Source: Neelides folsomi
Lineage: Eukaryota > Arthropoda > Collembola > Neelipleona > Neelidae
Direction of reading: 5' to 3'
NCBI GenBank assembly: GCA_034687125.1
Contig: JAQGBZ010000025.1
Coordinates: 124,001-188,000 of the forward strand
DNA: 64,000 nucleotides
The position numbers and the translations under genes are program-made. The notes under the pieces were generated by a model. It searched no databases. It was not told the DNA's origin and worked only from the letters and a program-made list of their open reading frames with translations. Numbering within the stretch: position 1 is the stretch's first letter; each line of letters starts with the position of its first letter. Positions 1-13,900 of the stretch are shown in pieces.

Positions 1-2
1 CA

Positions 3-173
3 TTTCACAATGATCTAAATTCTGACGAGTGTGTGATGTGTGAAACAGATTTAAAGGGAAATGTATATGCCGAAGTGACGCCGACAAATGGCAAACCAAA
101 AGCTCTTCGACGCTCCTCATCAAAGTCGTCTGATCCATCTCCTAAAAACAAAGGTCCACCGAAGCACAATTAA
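3..173 (+). CDS. 3' terminal exon of an unrecognised gene (partial)
   Basis: An open frame runs in from the left window edge to a TAA at 171-173, giving about 56 residues. It ends in a polar, basic, Ser/Pro/Lys-rich tail with a serine cluster (RRSSSKSS) followed by SDPSPKNKGPPKHN. A Cys pair (CVMC) lies near the start of the visible part. The composition looks like a disordered C-terminus. It is convergent with GALE, whose stop lies about 430 bases downstream. No domain is visible, so the product cannot be named. The frame being open could be chance over such a short length, but the codon use is more balanced than in the surrounding AT-rich DNA. Confidence 0.5.
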   Translation, partial: FHNDLNSDECVMCETDLKGNVYAEVTPTNGKPKALRRSSSKSSDPSPKNKGPPKHN

Positions 174-351
174 AGTAAACTTCATTAATTTCACTCATCC
201 TTGTGACAACTTTAACGTTTCCTTAATTAACTTAATCTCGTCAATTTTGTAAGTCAAACTATTTGAATACTTACGTGATTTATGAAATCTGTGCTCAATA
301 ATAACAAGTCTTTCTCATTTAAAATTTAATAGAAGTAAATACCTATACCTG

Positions 352-422
352 TACAGGGTTCGACAAAAGTTGCTTTTTATGTGATTTTCTATTTAAAAAA
401 GCAACTTTTGAGGCTTCCTGTA
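352..422. mobile_element. Short inverted-repeat element (MITE-like, 71 bp)
   Basis: The two ends, 352-378 and 396-422, form imperfect terminal inverted repeats. Both begin TACAGG, and the inner 15 bases (CAAAAGTTGCTTTTT) are perfectly complementary, with a short AT-rich loop between them. The TACAGGGT ends and TA at both borders resemble Tc1/mariner-type miniature elements. There is no coding capacity. It could also act as a transcript hairpin between two convergent genes. Confidence 0.5.
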
Positions 423-600
423 TATTCTTATGTATAAAATAAGTTTACAAACATTGATGTTTTTCTCATCAACTCAATTTCAACAACTTTTAATATGAAT
501 AAATATTTCAGATAGCAAACGTGCAAAAATAGTCGAACAATTATTTTTGAAATTCCATATTTAATTTAATTATAAAAACATTAAAATGTTAAAACACAGG

Positions 601-2252
<1,652 letters not shown>

Positions 2253-5200
2253 TTTTAATATTTTAATTCAACAGTTTCAAAATTGAATTTTATTGAGTTT
2301 GCTAATATTTATTGTTCTTTTTGGTCAAATAAGTCAAATGTGACTAATGGTGACGAGGTCGTTGGAGGACCATAAGAATAACCCGACATGATTGTTATTT
2401 TATCTTTCAAATTAGGTCGAACTTCTCAAATGGCCACTTTTTATCAACACAGAACTCATTAGCTTAATATCAAATGTAAATAACAATAACTTGACATATT
2501 GTTGTATTTAAACTGCTAAATTTTATGGAATAATTTTAAAGTTATTAAAAACGTGTAAATGTAATACAAATACAATACTTCATTCTATATAAGTAAAGTA
2601 TGCACATATTACATAAGTTAATCAGTATAAGAATAAATATATAATTTAAGAATGTTTAAATAAATTCTGTATCAATTATCAGGACTTTGAAAGTAGTTTG
2701 ATTACACTAACATTAAGTATACCATATGTGGAGTATTGACTAAAATTAACGTTAAGTATTCTCGGAAAGAAAAGTAAATGATTTTAATGTTTACATTTTA
2801 TAGTATTAACGATTCAAGTTACTTAATATAAAAGTGCATTGTACAAAGTTCTATTTAATCATTTACTTATTATAATTATGTATTATATTAATAGATAATA
2901 CGGACAGTTATATTTCCTTAAACCTTTTATCTTTGAGATTTTATTTAACTTAATGTTATTTAAAGGTTAAAAATGACTTTTAGGATTAATGTACTATCCT
3001 ATAGCTTTTGGTATATGAACTTATATAAGTTAAGATTGTCAAAAAATATGATATTTATAAATTTCCAATTTTGAGTTGAGACTTTGGTGAATTTTCAAAT
3101 GGACGGATTCCCGGGTATTAAACTTCCCGAATTCGGTTTCTCCATAAAATCTCATTTCGCCCTACGGGTGGGAGTTTGGTGAAAGTTCAATATCTTTATA
3201 TCAAGCCTTATGTAAGTCAAAGTAAGAGTCAGGACTCATTTACTGTCATTTACTTGTCATGTTAGTCATGTGAAAGTTATAATTCAAATAAAGTTAGTTA
3301 AAGTTATAATAAAGATAGAATAATGGTATAGCTTATGTATAGTTATAGTTTTTGGTAATTTAAACCAATTTTTTTCCATTGAACCAACTTGAAATGAGAA
3401 ATTACTATGACGACTTGATTATACATAATGTATGAAGCAAGCTAAACATTTTATTTGTATTTAAATCATTTGTCATTGGCCTCATTGATTTCTTGCATAA
3501 ACCGGAAATGGCAGTTCTAATTGGTAAAAAACAGATAGTAAATTAAGAAGGAAGTGAATTACTTCAAATATGAGATAGAACAAACACACAAACATATTTT
3601 GTTTGTTTACAATCTTTACAAGTTGAGAAATTACTTTAATTATTGATAAAATAAAATATGTATCAATTTTGCGTATATAGATAAAGTACCGAATACCACA
3701 CATACTGACTATGTATATAATACATACCATTAGTACATAATTATATAATCGCTCAAGTCATTTAATCTCTTAATCAAACATGATTGATAATGCATTTAAT
3801 TTTTTCTATAATTTTATCTACATATAGGCTACATACGTTAACAGTTAGAATGCATTCTGATTTGGTTACGAACAAATAAAGAAAAAAGCTATAAGATAAA
3901 GTATTTATTATTTCATTTTTATATAATTTGTGCATATTTACACATTAAATTAATGACTCATTTAAAATCATTGATTTATGCAATGCTAATTGTTTCCCAC
4001 TTATTGTTGATTTTAGATGTGAGATTGTAAGATTGTTAAATAAATAATTTATGTCATAAGTCATAAGCAAAATTTTATAGGATGATTTGGTTCGTAAATA
4101 AGGGGAATATATATAACTTATATAACTTGACTATCTCATAATCATCATCGTAATTGTATAAATTTTCCAACACTTATGAATTTTATGTTTAGCGTAAATT
4201 CACGTATTGTTTAGTACAATAAAATTATACAATGAAGAAATTAACATAATTATTCAAATACAAATATTTTAATTGTTAAAGTAAGCACAAACAAATCAAT
4301 ATAAAGTTCTTAAAATGTAAGTTCATCTTTAAATCTCGATTAGCAAAAATCTTACAAATAACTAAAGACATCGACTCGCACTTCTTGGAACATCAAATTA
4401 TCCTATTAATTAGTTGTTTAGCATTACAATCGTGTATATGTTCTTCCCATTAAATCAAACGATTCGTTAGCAAGCTAGCTTTATCTTATGTATGTTATTT
4501 TGCATCTAATGTGCAATTAATCTGACTCTGTTATTAAAACTCATTGCAAATCTGAGCCTAAAACTAAAAGTAATCAACTTATCTGCATTTATGTGCTCTT
4601 ACTCAATTTACGAGTTTTGGGTTGATACAAGCAGTGAGATTTTTACAGAAATGACGTAATTAATAAAATATAAAATATCGGTAATATCTGGTTATTACCA
4701 AGCAGTCCAAAATCCAAGGATTGACAACCATAATCATTTAACCATAAACCTTAATCATATTATAAATTATTATTATTAAGTAATGATCATTAGATATAAA
4801 TAATTGAAGGTAGGTATGTATATCTTTACATTATATCTTTATCTTTATATCTCTTTATTCGTCATATTGGATCTCTTATAAAATGCAAGTAAATCCTTGT
4901 TCAAGAACAATTACGACAAAACGATTAAGTAACATTCTTGGAAAAGGATATTTAACTGTTAACTGTAGAAATTAAAATACAAATGCTAAATTTTTAACAC
5001 ATTCCTTTTTCCATTGTTTGTTCGATTGGCGTAGAAGAAGGTAAGTTTTACATATAATTATAATAAGGTCATAAATTCATAAATTCACATCAGGGCACAA
5101 ACAGTTAATTAAATTGTTATTCAAAACCTTAATAGTGTAAATAGTTTTTTCTCATTAGTGTCGTTAGTTCATTAGTATTAATTTATTTACGGAATCTTCA

Positions 5201-6129
5201 ATTTCCCCTGATGTTTCTTGTAATTCGGGAAATGAAAATATATTGAATTACTGCAGGGAGAGTTCTATATTATAAATACATTGCATGTATTAAATACAGA
5301 TATATTCCAAATGGTCAAGAAGAACCAAATGAGGTTGAGCTGAATAATTCATTAGGGATTTACGAGAAACTAATTGATTAAAGTGTTAGAACTTAAATGG
5401 TCGTTTGTTCATTCGGCTGTTAAATTACAAATCTTCTCTCTCGGGTTCTCAAAACACTCCTGTAGTTTTCCATAAGTGGATTTTTATGGGAGATCTTGTG
5501 AATATTTTCAATATTAATTGTTTCAATTACCTCACCGCCCTTTTGTCCCTCAACTTAAGAGAGTAAATGAGTTTATACAAGATGACTTTTTAATATTCAC
5601 ATATTTATTCCCGAGTTTAAAATGGTAATTTAGGCAATGCATATGGACAACATAGCAAGGGAATTATTCATAAATTCATTAATTTTAGTGTATGAGGTGA
5701 GAGATATAATTTAACGAGTCTCTACGTCTTAAGGAATCCATTGGAAAAATCTGTACAATATATTCATAAATACATGTGGTGGAAATGACGGAATGAAGAA
5801 TCACCAACAAAGATTGACGTGTGGCAGAGAAGTCTTATAAAGCAAGTATGAACCAGAAATCCAATAACCCTTTGGTCATCCATATTCATACTTTATTCGT
5901 GAATTATTTAACAGGTCATTAGGACCCGGAGTACAAAAAGGCCAATTCACGAATGAGATCGGAAGGAGAAATTTTTTGCAAGAGACGAAAATTGATCCAA
6001 TACAGATACATTGCTCAACGTGCGAATATTACACTTTGATCATTTTACTCATTTTTCAAAAGAAAAGTTTTTGGTCACGGCAACTTTCAAGTGTCCCAAG
6101 TTTATGCATAGAGTACCTTGGAAGAGAAA
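2253..6129. other. AT-rich intergenic DNA
   Basis: This divergent interval lies between the GALE start and the sugar-transporter start. It is mostly low-complexity AT-rich sequence. An 82-codon open frame on the minus strand at 3482-3730 is dominated by Ile, Tyr, Phe and Val and looks like chance. The 5' untranslated exons and promoters of both neighbours presumably lie here, but I cannot fix a start site. Confidence 0.6.
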
Positions 6130-8442
6130 ATGGCGAGATTCAACCAATACTTCGGTGCAGCAGTTGGTAAGCCTTAACCAAAATAAATCTATTCAATTAA
6201 TTATTAATTAATTAATTATTTTATTAATTAAATATTTTATTAATGGCATTTATTGATAAAAATTAATTGTTAAATTAATGATTAGCTTCGATTGGGGCTT
6301 TTGGGCTCGGAACTGTAATGGGTTGGTCGAGCCCTGCAATTCCGGATATGGAGTCGACCCCCCTTTTTGAAACGATCTCAAGTGATGAAAAGTCTTGGAT
6401 TGGATCCATGGCTGTACTTGGAGCTTTAGGTAAATATTTAAATTAAATTATATTAAAGTAGTAATTAAAGTAGTTTGGTTAACAATTGATTAACTATTGA
6501 ATTGATTGATTTCAGCGTCTTGCCCAATTACGGGAGTTTTAATTGACCGACTGGGAAGGAAGAATTCAATTATTATGTTCTCTCTTCCACTTCTCTTAGG
6601 ATGGGTTTTATTAAGCTACTCTTTAACCATGTCAAGTATCTATGTCGGACGCTTTGTTACAGGTACTATTCATTACATTATTAATCAAAAGTTATTCCTT
6701 CTATTCCTCCAAATCTTTATTAAATCAGCAAGAGTTAATTAAATTTAACTATTTAGCCAGACAATAAGAAAATGGTTAACTTTCTTTCTTTCACCTTTCA
6801 CCTCAAACTTTCTCTTTTATTTACATTTTACTTATTCTCAAATTTAGGATTTTGTGGAGGTGCATTTTCCTTGGCTGTACCTGTGTTCATTAGTGAAATC
6901 AGTGATGATTCAATTAGAGGTGAGTTAAAATAATCTTAAAATATTTAATTGCAATTAATTATCTACCTTATTATACCTTATTAGTAATTTCTGTAATTTT
7001 ATTAAAAATTCATTTTTTCAAATAGGAATTTTATCAAGTGGTTTTCAACTTTTCTTTACTCTTGGAGTTTTATTTACATACATCGTCGGATCTTTTGTTC
7101 ATTGGAAGAAGCTTGCAATGTAAGTTGATTGATTTTTTTAAATATTTTAAAGAAATTAATATTAACAAATAATATTAATACAGAATAAATTAGAATAAAA
7201 TTAAATTGCGAATTAAAATTATTACTTGTTAATTATAGGATCTGCAGTGTGTTTCCGCTCTTCCTTATTATTCTTATAGTTCTCTTCATCCCAGAAACTC
7301 CCAGATTCCTCGTGAGTGCCGGCCAAAGGGCAAATGCCTTAAAAGCTCTTGAGTTCTACAGAGCTGACGAAAGCGAAGATCAAATCAAAGAAGAATTTGC
7401 AGCTTTAGAAAAGAGCGTCAACGACAAGGAGGAAAATGGAATTACAATGTCAGATCTCTTTTCAAGAAAGTCCATGTGGCCTTTGTCCATTTGCTTAATT
7501 TTAATGGTCATCGAACAATTGTCAGCCTTCAATGCTGTGATTTTCTACACTGTGGAAATATTCAATGCAGCTGGATTGGATAAAAATTCCAATTTGGACA
7601 CAATTATTGTTGGGAGTGTGCAAGTGATCGGAACTTTCGTGTCCAGTTTGGTTGTTGAACGTCTCGGACGAAGAATTTTACTTCTTGTGTCGGAATCCAT
7701 CATGGCATTGTCTCTCATTGTTCTCGCGTCGTACTTTTATATCAAAGATGTTGAAACTCAGATTTCTCTCGACGCGTTCCATTTCATTCCTGTTCTCACA
7801 CTCGCCATTTTCATCCTAGCCTATTCAATTGGATTGGGACCGCTCACATGGACAATTATGGTAAGAAATAGAAAATATTTTTATTTATGAATAGACTACG
7901 TAAAGCATCTCTATAAATTGTTATCATAATATTTAATAACTTTAATTAAAAAATAATATACATATGCAACAAAGAACTAAATAATTAATTTTTAAGTTGG
8001 AATCTTATAAAAATCTAATTTTGATCATTTACAGGGAGAAATTCTTCCGCCCCATCTTAAAGGAATTTTCTCTGCAATTGCAACTTCTTTTGTTTGGCTC
8101 TTGGCATTTCTTATTACAAAAACATATGAGAATATTGTTGAAGGTAATGAAATAATATTTATATAATTTTATGATTTATATGCTAACTAACGAAATAATA
8201 TTTATATGCCTTACGATCATAATTATTTGATTTTTGTTATGATTTGCAAAATAATAATTTATTAAATTTTAGCTGTTGGACTTGAATATACATTCTTGGC
8301 ATTCGGAGTTTGCAGCATTTTCGGAGTTTTGTACATTTACTTTTTCATCCCGGAAACGAAGGGGAAAAGTCTTGAAGAAATTCAACTAATGTTCAATAAG
8401 AGAAGTTCATCCATCTCAACATCCATTGCCACAATTGCATAA
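6130..8442 (+). CDS. MFS sugar transporter, facilitated trehalose transporter (Tret1) type
   Basis: Twelve-pass major-facilitator sugar porter of the plasma membrane, probably moving trehalose or a hexose. Exons: 6130-6166, 6286-6429, 6516-6662, 6848-6919, 7026-7119, 7239-7860, 8035-8143 and 8273-8442, all with GT..AG borders, giving 464 residues, normal for the family. Family signatures visible: DRLGRKN between helices 2 and 3, GRFVTGFCGGA, PETPRFLVS after helix 6, VIEQLSAFNAVIFYT in helix 7, ERLGRR in the second half and the terminal PETKGKSLEEIQ. The start ATG sits just before the first helix (VASIGAFGLGTVMGWSSPA). A poly(A) signal AATAAA lies at 8533-8538. Arthropods carry large families of these transporters, so the exact substrate cannot be read from sequence. 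Confidence 0.93.
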
Positions 8443-9368
8443 AAGTTTTATATGAAAAATTATATCCAAATAATATCTAGAGCAAATGTACCTCTATAAA
8501 TGCTACGAACCAGTACCTATGTATTCATATGTAATAAAATATTTAGATAACATGATTATATAAAGTACAATATAAATGTAAGCTATTATTTAATAAATAA
8601 ATGAATTATGGAAATAATAAATGATCGTTCCTTGTAAAATGTAAAAGACTCCAACAAACCATGTTGCATATTTTTAAATATTTTAAATGCAATGTAAAAT
8701 AAATTGTCGGGAATAAATTATTATTAATAATATTTATGAATTTATTGCAATTTAATCTCCTATAAACGTTTACAAATATAATTTAAAATTAACATCCATT
8801 ATGTTTTGAGTAAATCAGGTTAATTGTTAAAATAACAATAATTCCTAAAAGCTAACTTTAATATAAAAACTATAATGCAACTGATTAAATATATAAATTG
8901 ACAAATTTTGCAAAATTAAGATGATTTACCGTGCTATTACAATTTTATATAGAGTTAAATAAAAATAAGATTATATGCATAAATATTAAAATTAATAACT
9001 AATTGTAAATTGCATTAGTTCACTAATTAAATAAAATTAAAACGAGTGGTAATAATGTGGCGAAAATAAGGAAGTTAATTTTTAGAAACATGAGAGTTCC
9101 AGAAAGATATTTTTCAATCATTTAATTGTACAATTACTATTCGATTCGTGGTAAATTTGGCTTAGAGATTAAAAGGTTGAACGATACGAATAATAGGAGG
9201 GAATAAAAGTGAGGTACAAACAATAAAAGATTGGTAAGCATTTAAATCTAATAATTAATATGTGTATTAAGTAATTCTAAAGGAGAAAAAGAGAATAAAT
9301 TGATTGTTGTTTTCTTTTGTTGGTATTCGACGCTTCGTTATCCTGGATGGATTCACAACTTAAATTTT
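8443..9368. other. Intergenic / 3' flanks of two convergent genes
   Basis: AT-rich DNA between the stop codons of the sugar transporter (+) and EB1 (-). Apart from the transporter's AATAAA at 8533-8538, I see no gene or repeat of note. The two 3' untranslated regions should account for part of it. Confidence 0.6.
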
Positions 9369-10974
9369 TCAATACTCTTCGAGGTCATCTTCCCCATTTG
9401 CTGTCATCAATGGAACGTCTCCTTCTTCCGGTGCAGCAAATCCATCCTATGAAAAAAGATATCCAAAAAAACCCAGAATTAAATTTAAGAAATATTTGCA
9501 ATTTTGGTGAAAGAAGTTAAAGTGTGCTTTAAAACATTTTATTCTCCTTTGTGTATTAGTGGTATGTGTTATTTACTCCTCCTACCTCTGTGGCGTAAAG
9601 GATGTCAAGAACTTTTTGCAATAGGGGCTCAGTTGTCGTATTATCCTGTTCTTGGCAAAAGACTTCAATCTCTCTTAACTTTCCAAAGTAAAAGTCTCTT
9701 TCTTTTTCCAACCCTTCGAGATTCAATTTCGACTCGGCAAGCTGTGAATTAAAAATCACAATTGTAATCACAAGAAAAACCATAATTATATTTTAATAAT
9801 ATTTAGAGTAAATTGGATTTGAATATAATTTAGCTCATATTAATTCAAATTAATATGAGCTAAAGTTAATTAAATGTTAATTTCTTACCTGGGCAGAGAG
9901 TTCTTCAATTTGTGAATTTGAGGAGCGATTTGAGTTATTCCCATATGTGTTTCGATTTTGAAGTGTCGGTTGTTGTTGTTGGGGTCTAAGTGATCCTGCA
10001 CTTCTCGCAACACCGGAAACAACTCCTAAATCATCACAAATTTCAAATTACATTAAATTTCCCAAAATTAAACAAAAAAATTAAACACAATTAATATAAA
10101 TGACATTTAAAGTATTGTAAAATGAACTTTAAAATATTATAAAAGTGGTAGTTTCTCACCAGCTGATGTTGGGGCTGTTTTTCTTGCAATTTGTGTCGTG
10201 GTGTTAGTCGACGGCACCTTATGCATCGGTCGTCCAGCCACACCTGGAGATCCCAATTGAATTCCTCCACGAGCCTCTAACGCATTATATTCCTCTCCTT
10301 TGTAATTCGCATCAAAGAATTTCTTGAACCACTGAACGAACTCGAAATTGTCTTGGAACCGACCCTTAACCAACTTGTCAACTGGAATCACCTAAAATTA
10401 ATAATCATATCTACATTATTTTTAATATTAAATAAAGTAACATTTTAATATCAGATAAATAATTAAACCATCCATTAAAGTCAATTTAATAGAAATTATT
10501 TTCGACATACCTTTTCAACACTCATCTTTTTAAAACCCGCTTGTAACTGTTTGAAATTCTGAATGTATTCATGCTCCAGCTTCGTCGTAAACTTCACTTT
10601 CTTCAAAGCCATGCTTCCTAAAATTCATAAAAAGAGAAAATGATCAGTAATTACTAGTAATTAGTCTAATTAGGTAATTACGAATAAAACCTCAAAAATA
10701 ATCTAAACATTAAACATCCAAAGATATCAAAATTCAATGTAAGAGTTTGTAAAACAAAACACATTAAACAAACAACCATTATTAAATAATCAAGAAATGA
10801 GATCGATTTCATACCTGGGAAAAGCAAGTCCATGAATTGGCAATAAGCCGCTCCCGAGCACAATTCTTCAATCTTCGTAAAGTTTGCTTGAAGACATGAA
10901 TTGATCCAATTGAGCATATCGTGTCTTGAGAAGTTTTCCGAATTGACATTCGTCGCATAAACGTTGACAGCCAT
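9369..10974 (-). CDS. EB1: Microtubule plus-end binding protein EB1 (MAPRE family)
   Basis: End-binding protein that tracks growing microtubule plus ends and recruits partner proteins. Exons: 10974-10815, 10617-10511, 10391-10160, 10025-9889, 9741-9586 and 9446-9369, summing to 289 residues, typical of the family. The N-terminal calponin-homology domain (residues about 13-125) shows [27 protein letters not shown] and [18 protein letters not shown] Ser/Thr/Pro/Gln-rich linker follows. The C-terminal EB coiled coil has [18 protein letters not shown] and [13 protein letters not shown], and the protein ends with the acidic DLEEY tail (the EEY-type motif bound by CAP-Gly proteins). The open frame continues upstream of the chosen ATG, but the family always begins MAVNVY, so 10974 is the start. 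Confidence 0.96.
9829..9864. repeat. Perfect 17-bp inverted repeat in an EB1 intron
   Basis: Two 17-base arms (TTTAGCTCATATTAATT and its exact complement) are separated by two bases inside the EB1 intron 9742-9888. It would form a 17-bp hairpin in either strand. It is AT-rich, so palindromy by chance is less surprising than in balanced DNA, but the match is complete. Confidence 0.85.
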
Positions 10975-13900
10975 GTTGATTCCTTTCCTTTCAGTCGCCT
11001 GCCAATAAAAAGAATCTTCACAGTCACAGCGATAGGAGCAACACTTGCAATCGCACTTCCCCACCTCCGCCGACACAAAATTCCAATACTCGCTCGGCAT
11101 CATTTCCCAAACTGAGGAAACAACGGGAGCTAAAGTCCGTTTTAAGGAAAAACCCTCGCCCTTCGATTATAAACATGCTCAATCTGAAACATGAAATCTT
11201 GAAGGGCATCTACGATTCCGACAAATGACCAGAATGACCTTCCTCCTTTCTCCCTAATAAATTCCTCCCATATTCTCAAGATACAAATCTCTTACAACTC
11301 TTACTAACTAAAATATAAATTGGCAAATCTAATACAGTACCTGAGCAAATAAAAATCAATATTTTATCCAAATGCATAATTTATATACGTACCTTTAAAA
11401 ATGAATGAATTTCAATTTTTCAATCTAAAACCTTTGGTTTATCAAAATGGCTCCTCGATCGATAATAAGTCAAAGTTAATTAAGAAACATGTAGTAGAAT
11501 TAATAAATTCTATTAACACAAGTTAAACTACATAAATCGCCATGACACTTTAAGTGCGAAAAGTATGTTCTTTCCAACTGTATTAAAATTCCTACACATA
11601 AAATCATATAATGGATAGATTAGGACTTCCACGTCTGATCATTACAATTTACCAACATATAGGTTAATTAAGCCTCTTCATCAAAGCCCCATTTGTCATA
11701 TACTAACAATGTCGTTATTCTCGTTATACGATCCGGTCTCAAACTAACAACATCCTAATGAGCTTAAAGCTTTAAATTAAGCTCCATTCATTATTTACAC
11801 AGTATAATTACATTTGCGCTCATCAAGGTTAAAAATCGATGGTGTGAGAAAATGAAATGGGAAATTAACAAGATTAAACAAAAGTTTAAAATATTTAACC
11901 CATTTAAAGAAATAAGATAAAAAGGGAGTTGATAAGGAAAGAGCAAAGAAATGTAAAAGAGATGTAAAATAGAGATGTAGAGAGAGAAAGTCTTTCAAAA
12001 TTCTTAGACTTTTTTTATCAAGGTTAACTTTGTCGAAAAAAAAGATTATCGGAGAAAAGAGAAAAAGCATGTGAAAGTGTGCCAAGAGGAAAGGAATTGA
12101 AAATTGTGCAAAGGCTAACAAGTCCCGACACGCAAAGACGTAAAATTCATAAATTCATACATATAACATTTGTATAAGATTTATACAAGATTTATATAGG
12201 ATCATAAATTCATAAACAACGAATGACCTTCTCCTAAATAACAACCAATTCCGTAACCTTTAATTTCTCTTTCATAAATAATATCAACAATAAGATATAT
12301 TTATAATAGGCAATATAAAATAAATCTCTGTATATGTATATAATATTAACGACATTAGGAATATCAACGATATTATCCGAGAAATATTTGCAAAGGAATA
12401 AGCTTTGTTACATTAGCGGAATTGTATAGATTTCCCTTTAATGTCGAATTCCAACAAATTAGAGGGAAATGCACGATTGGAATGTAACTAATGGACAAAG
12501 TACCAAAAAGTGCTTAGTGTAAAATGTTCCTACTCATTCATTTCTACAAGTCTGAAAAATCTATAAAAACCGACAGGTGAAAGGAGAACCAATTAACAAA
12601 AGTAAGTAATAAGTAAAGTAAAGAAAAGTAAAGAAATAAAGAAAGAGCCATTGATCAATATATTTTTAAAACCCTTTTCCATTCAAGACTACAGATACAT
12701 TTAACTGATAATGGATAACTTATCAGGATAAGTCTGGTTACGGATAAGTCTGTATAAGGAAAGTAGGAGATTGAAAAGAAATGGAGCAAAGTGAAAAAGA
12801 AGACGCAGCCATCAAATAAAAAAAGGTAATGTAATGCCGGTGTAACTTTTACGTAAATGACTACAGGGGATTGGGACTCTTTGGAAGGAAAGTTGTTAAA
12901 AGAGCCAAAATGGAAAATGAAGCGAAAGTGATGCTACAAGGAACCTCCATAATAAATATATTATTTGGCTCTGTTTAACATTCAACTCATACTTACACCA
13001 TTACACCATTGAACTTAATACTAGCTTATGACTTTAACCCAAAGAACCCACATTAAAGAGAAAAGTACTAAACTGACAGTATACGCTATACATACGCCAA
13101 TTTAACAATATACTGTATAGGTACATACCAATATACTTACAATACACAGACCAAAAGACTACATGTGACGTATACTGTAAGTATTAAAGGATGTCTATAA
13201 AACTTTGAAGCGTAGTTTAACATGTTATTCCTATCTTTAGTTTAGATATATTGAAAGGATCAGCTTTCCTTCTTATTCACAATTCCTCAACTGCGGTTTC
13301 AAAGGCGAGGTTCACTTTTAAGCAAAAAATAGCAAGAAAAAGGAATTTCCCTCAGCTCTCTTACAAACCGTCTACATCTTACTTTACACAAACATTCAAA
13401 ACCCTTTTCCGGCATCTGAGAATTGAAAAATTGGGATGGAAAGAAGGAGTGAAATAAAAATGAACAAATTGTGTCATTTCACTCACTTCTCATTTCTCTT
13501 CCAATTTTAATATTTTTGCCATATTTTATCCTACTGATGAAATACCAATATCAACATATGTAAGTTATGTATGTTATTATGTATAGAGCCTGTTCCATCA
13601 CAATGTTAGCCGTTAAAGTTAATGAGATGTTTATTAGAAACCGTCGAGGAATATGTTACTTACTTTCAACAATTTTCCCCGAGTGGAAAACTTGAAAAAT
13701 CCACTTTGATGAAGATGGATCGATACAATTTACAATGACACGAACAACTGGAACTCAATAGCTTTCGCACATCTTGACGTGGATTTGAACAATTTCTCTT
13801 CACTCAATTTGTTAGGAAATGAATAGGCTGAACATGTGTGACTCTTTTAGCAAGGTTTATGGATCGAAGGGGAGAAAAAGGATAGCCTCAATTATAAATC

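Noticed and set aside
3482-3730. 82-codon open frame on the minus strand
   Set aside because: It is almost all Ile, Tyr, Phe, Val and Leu, as expected from AT-rich noncoding DNA, with no motif and no splice context.
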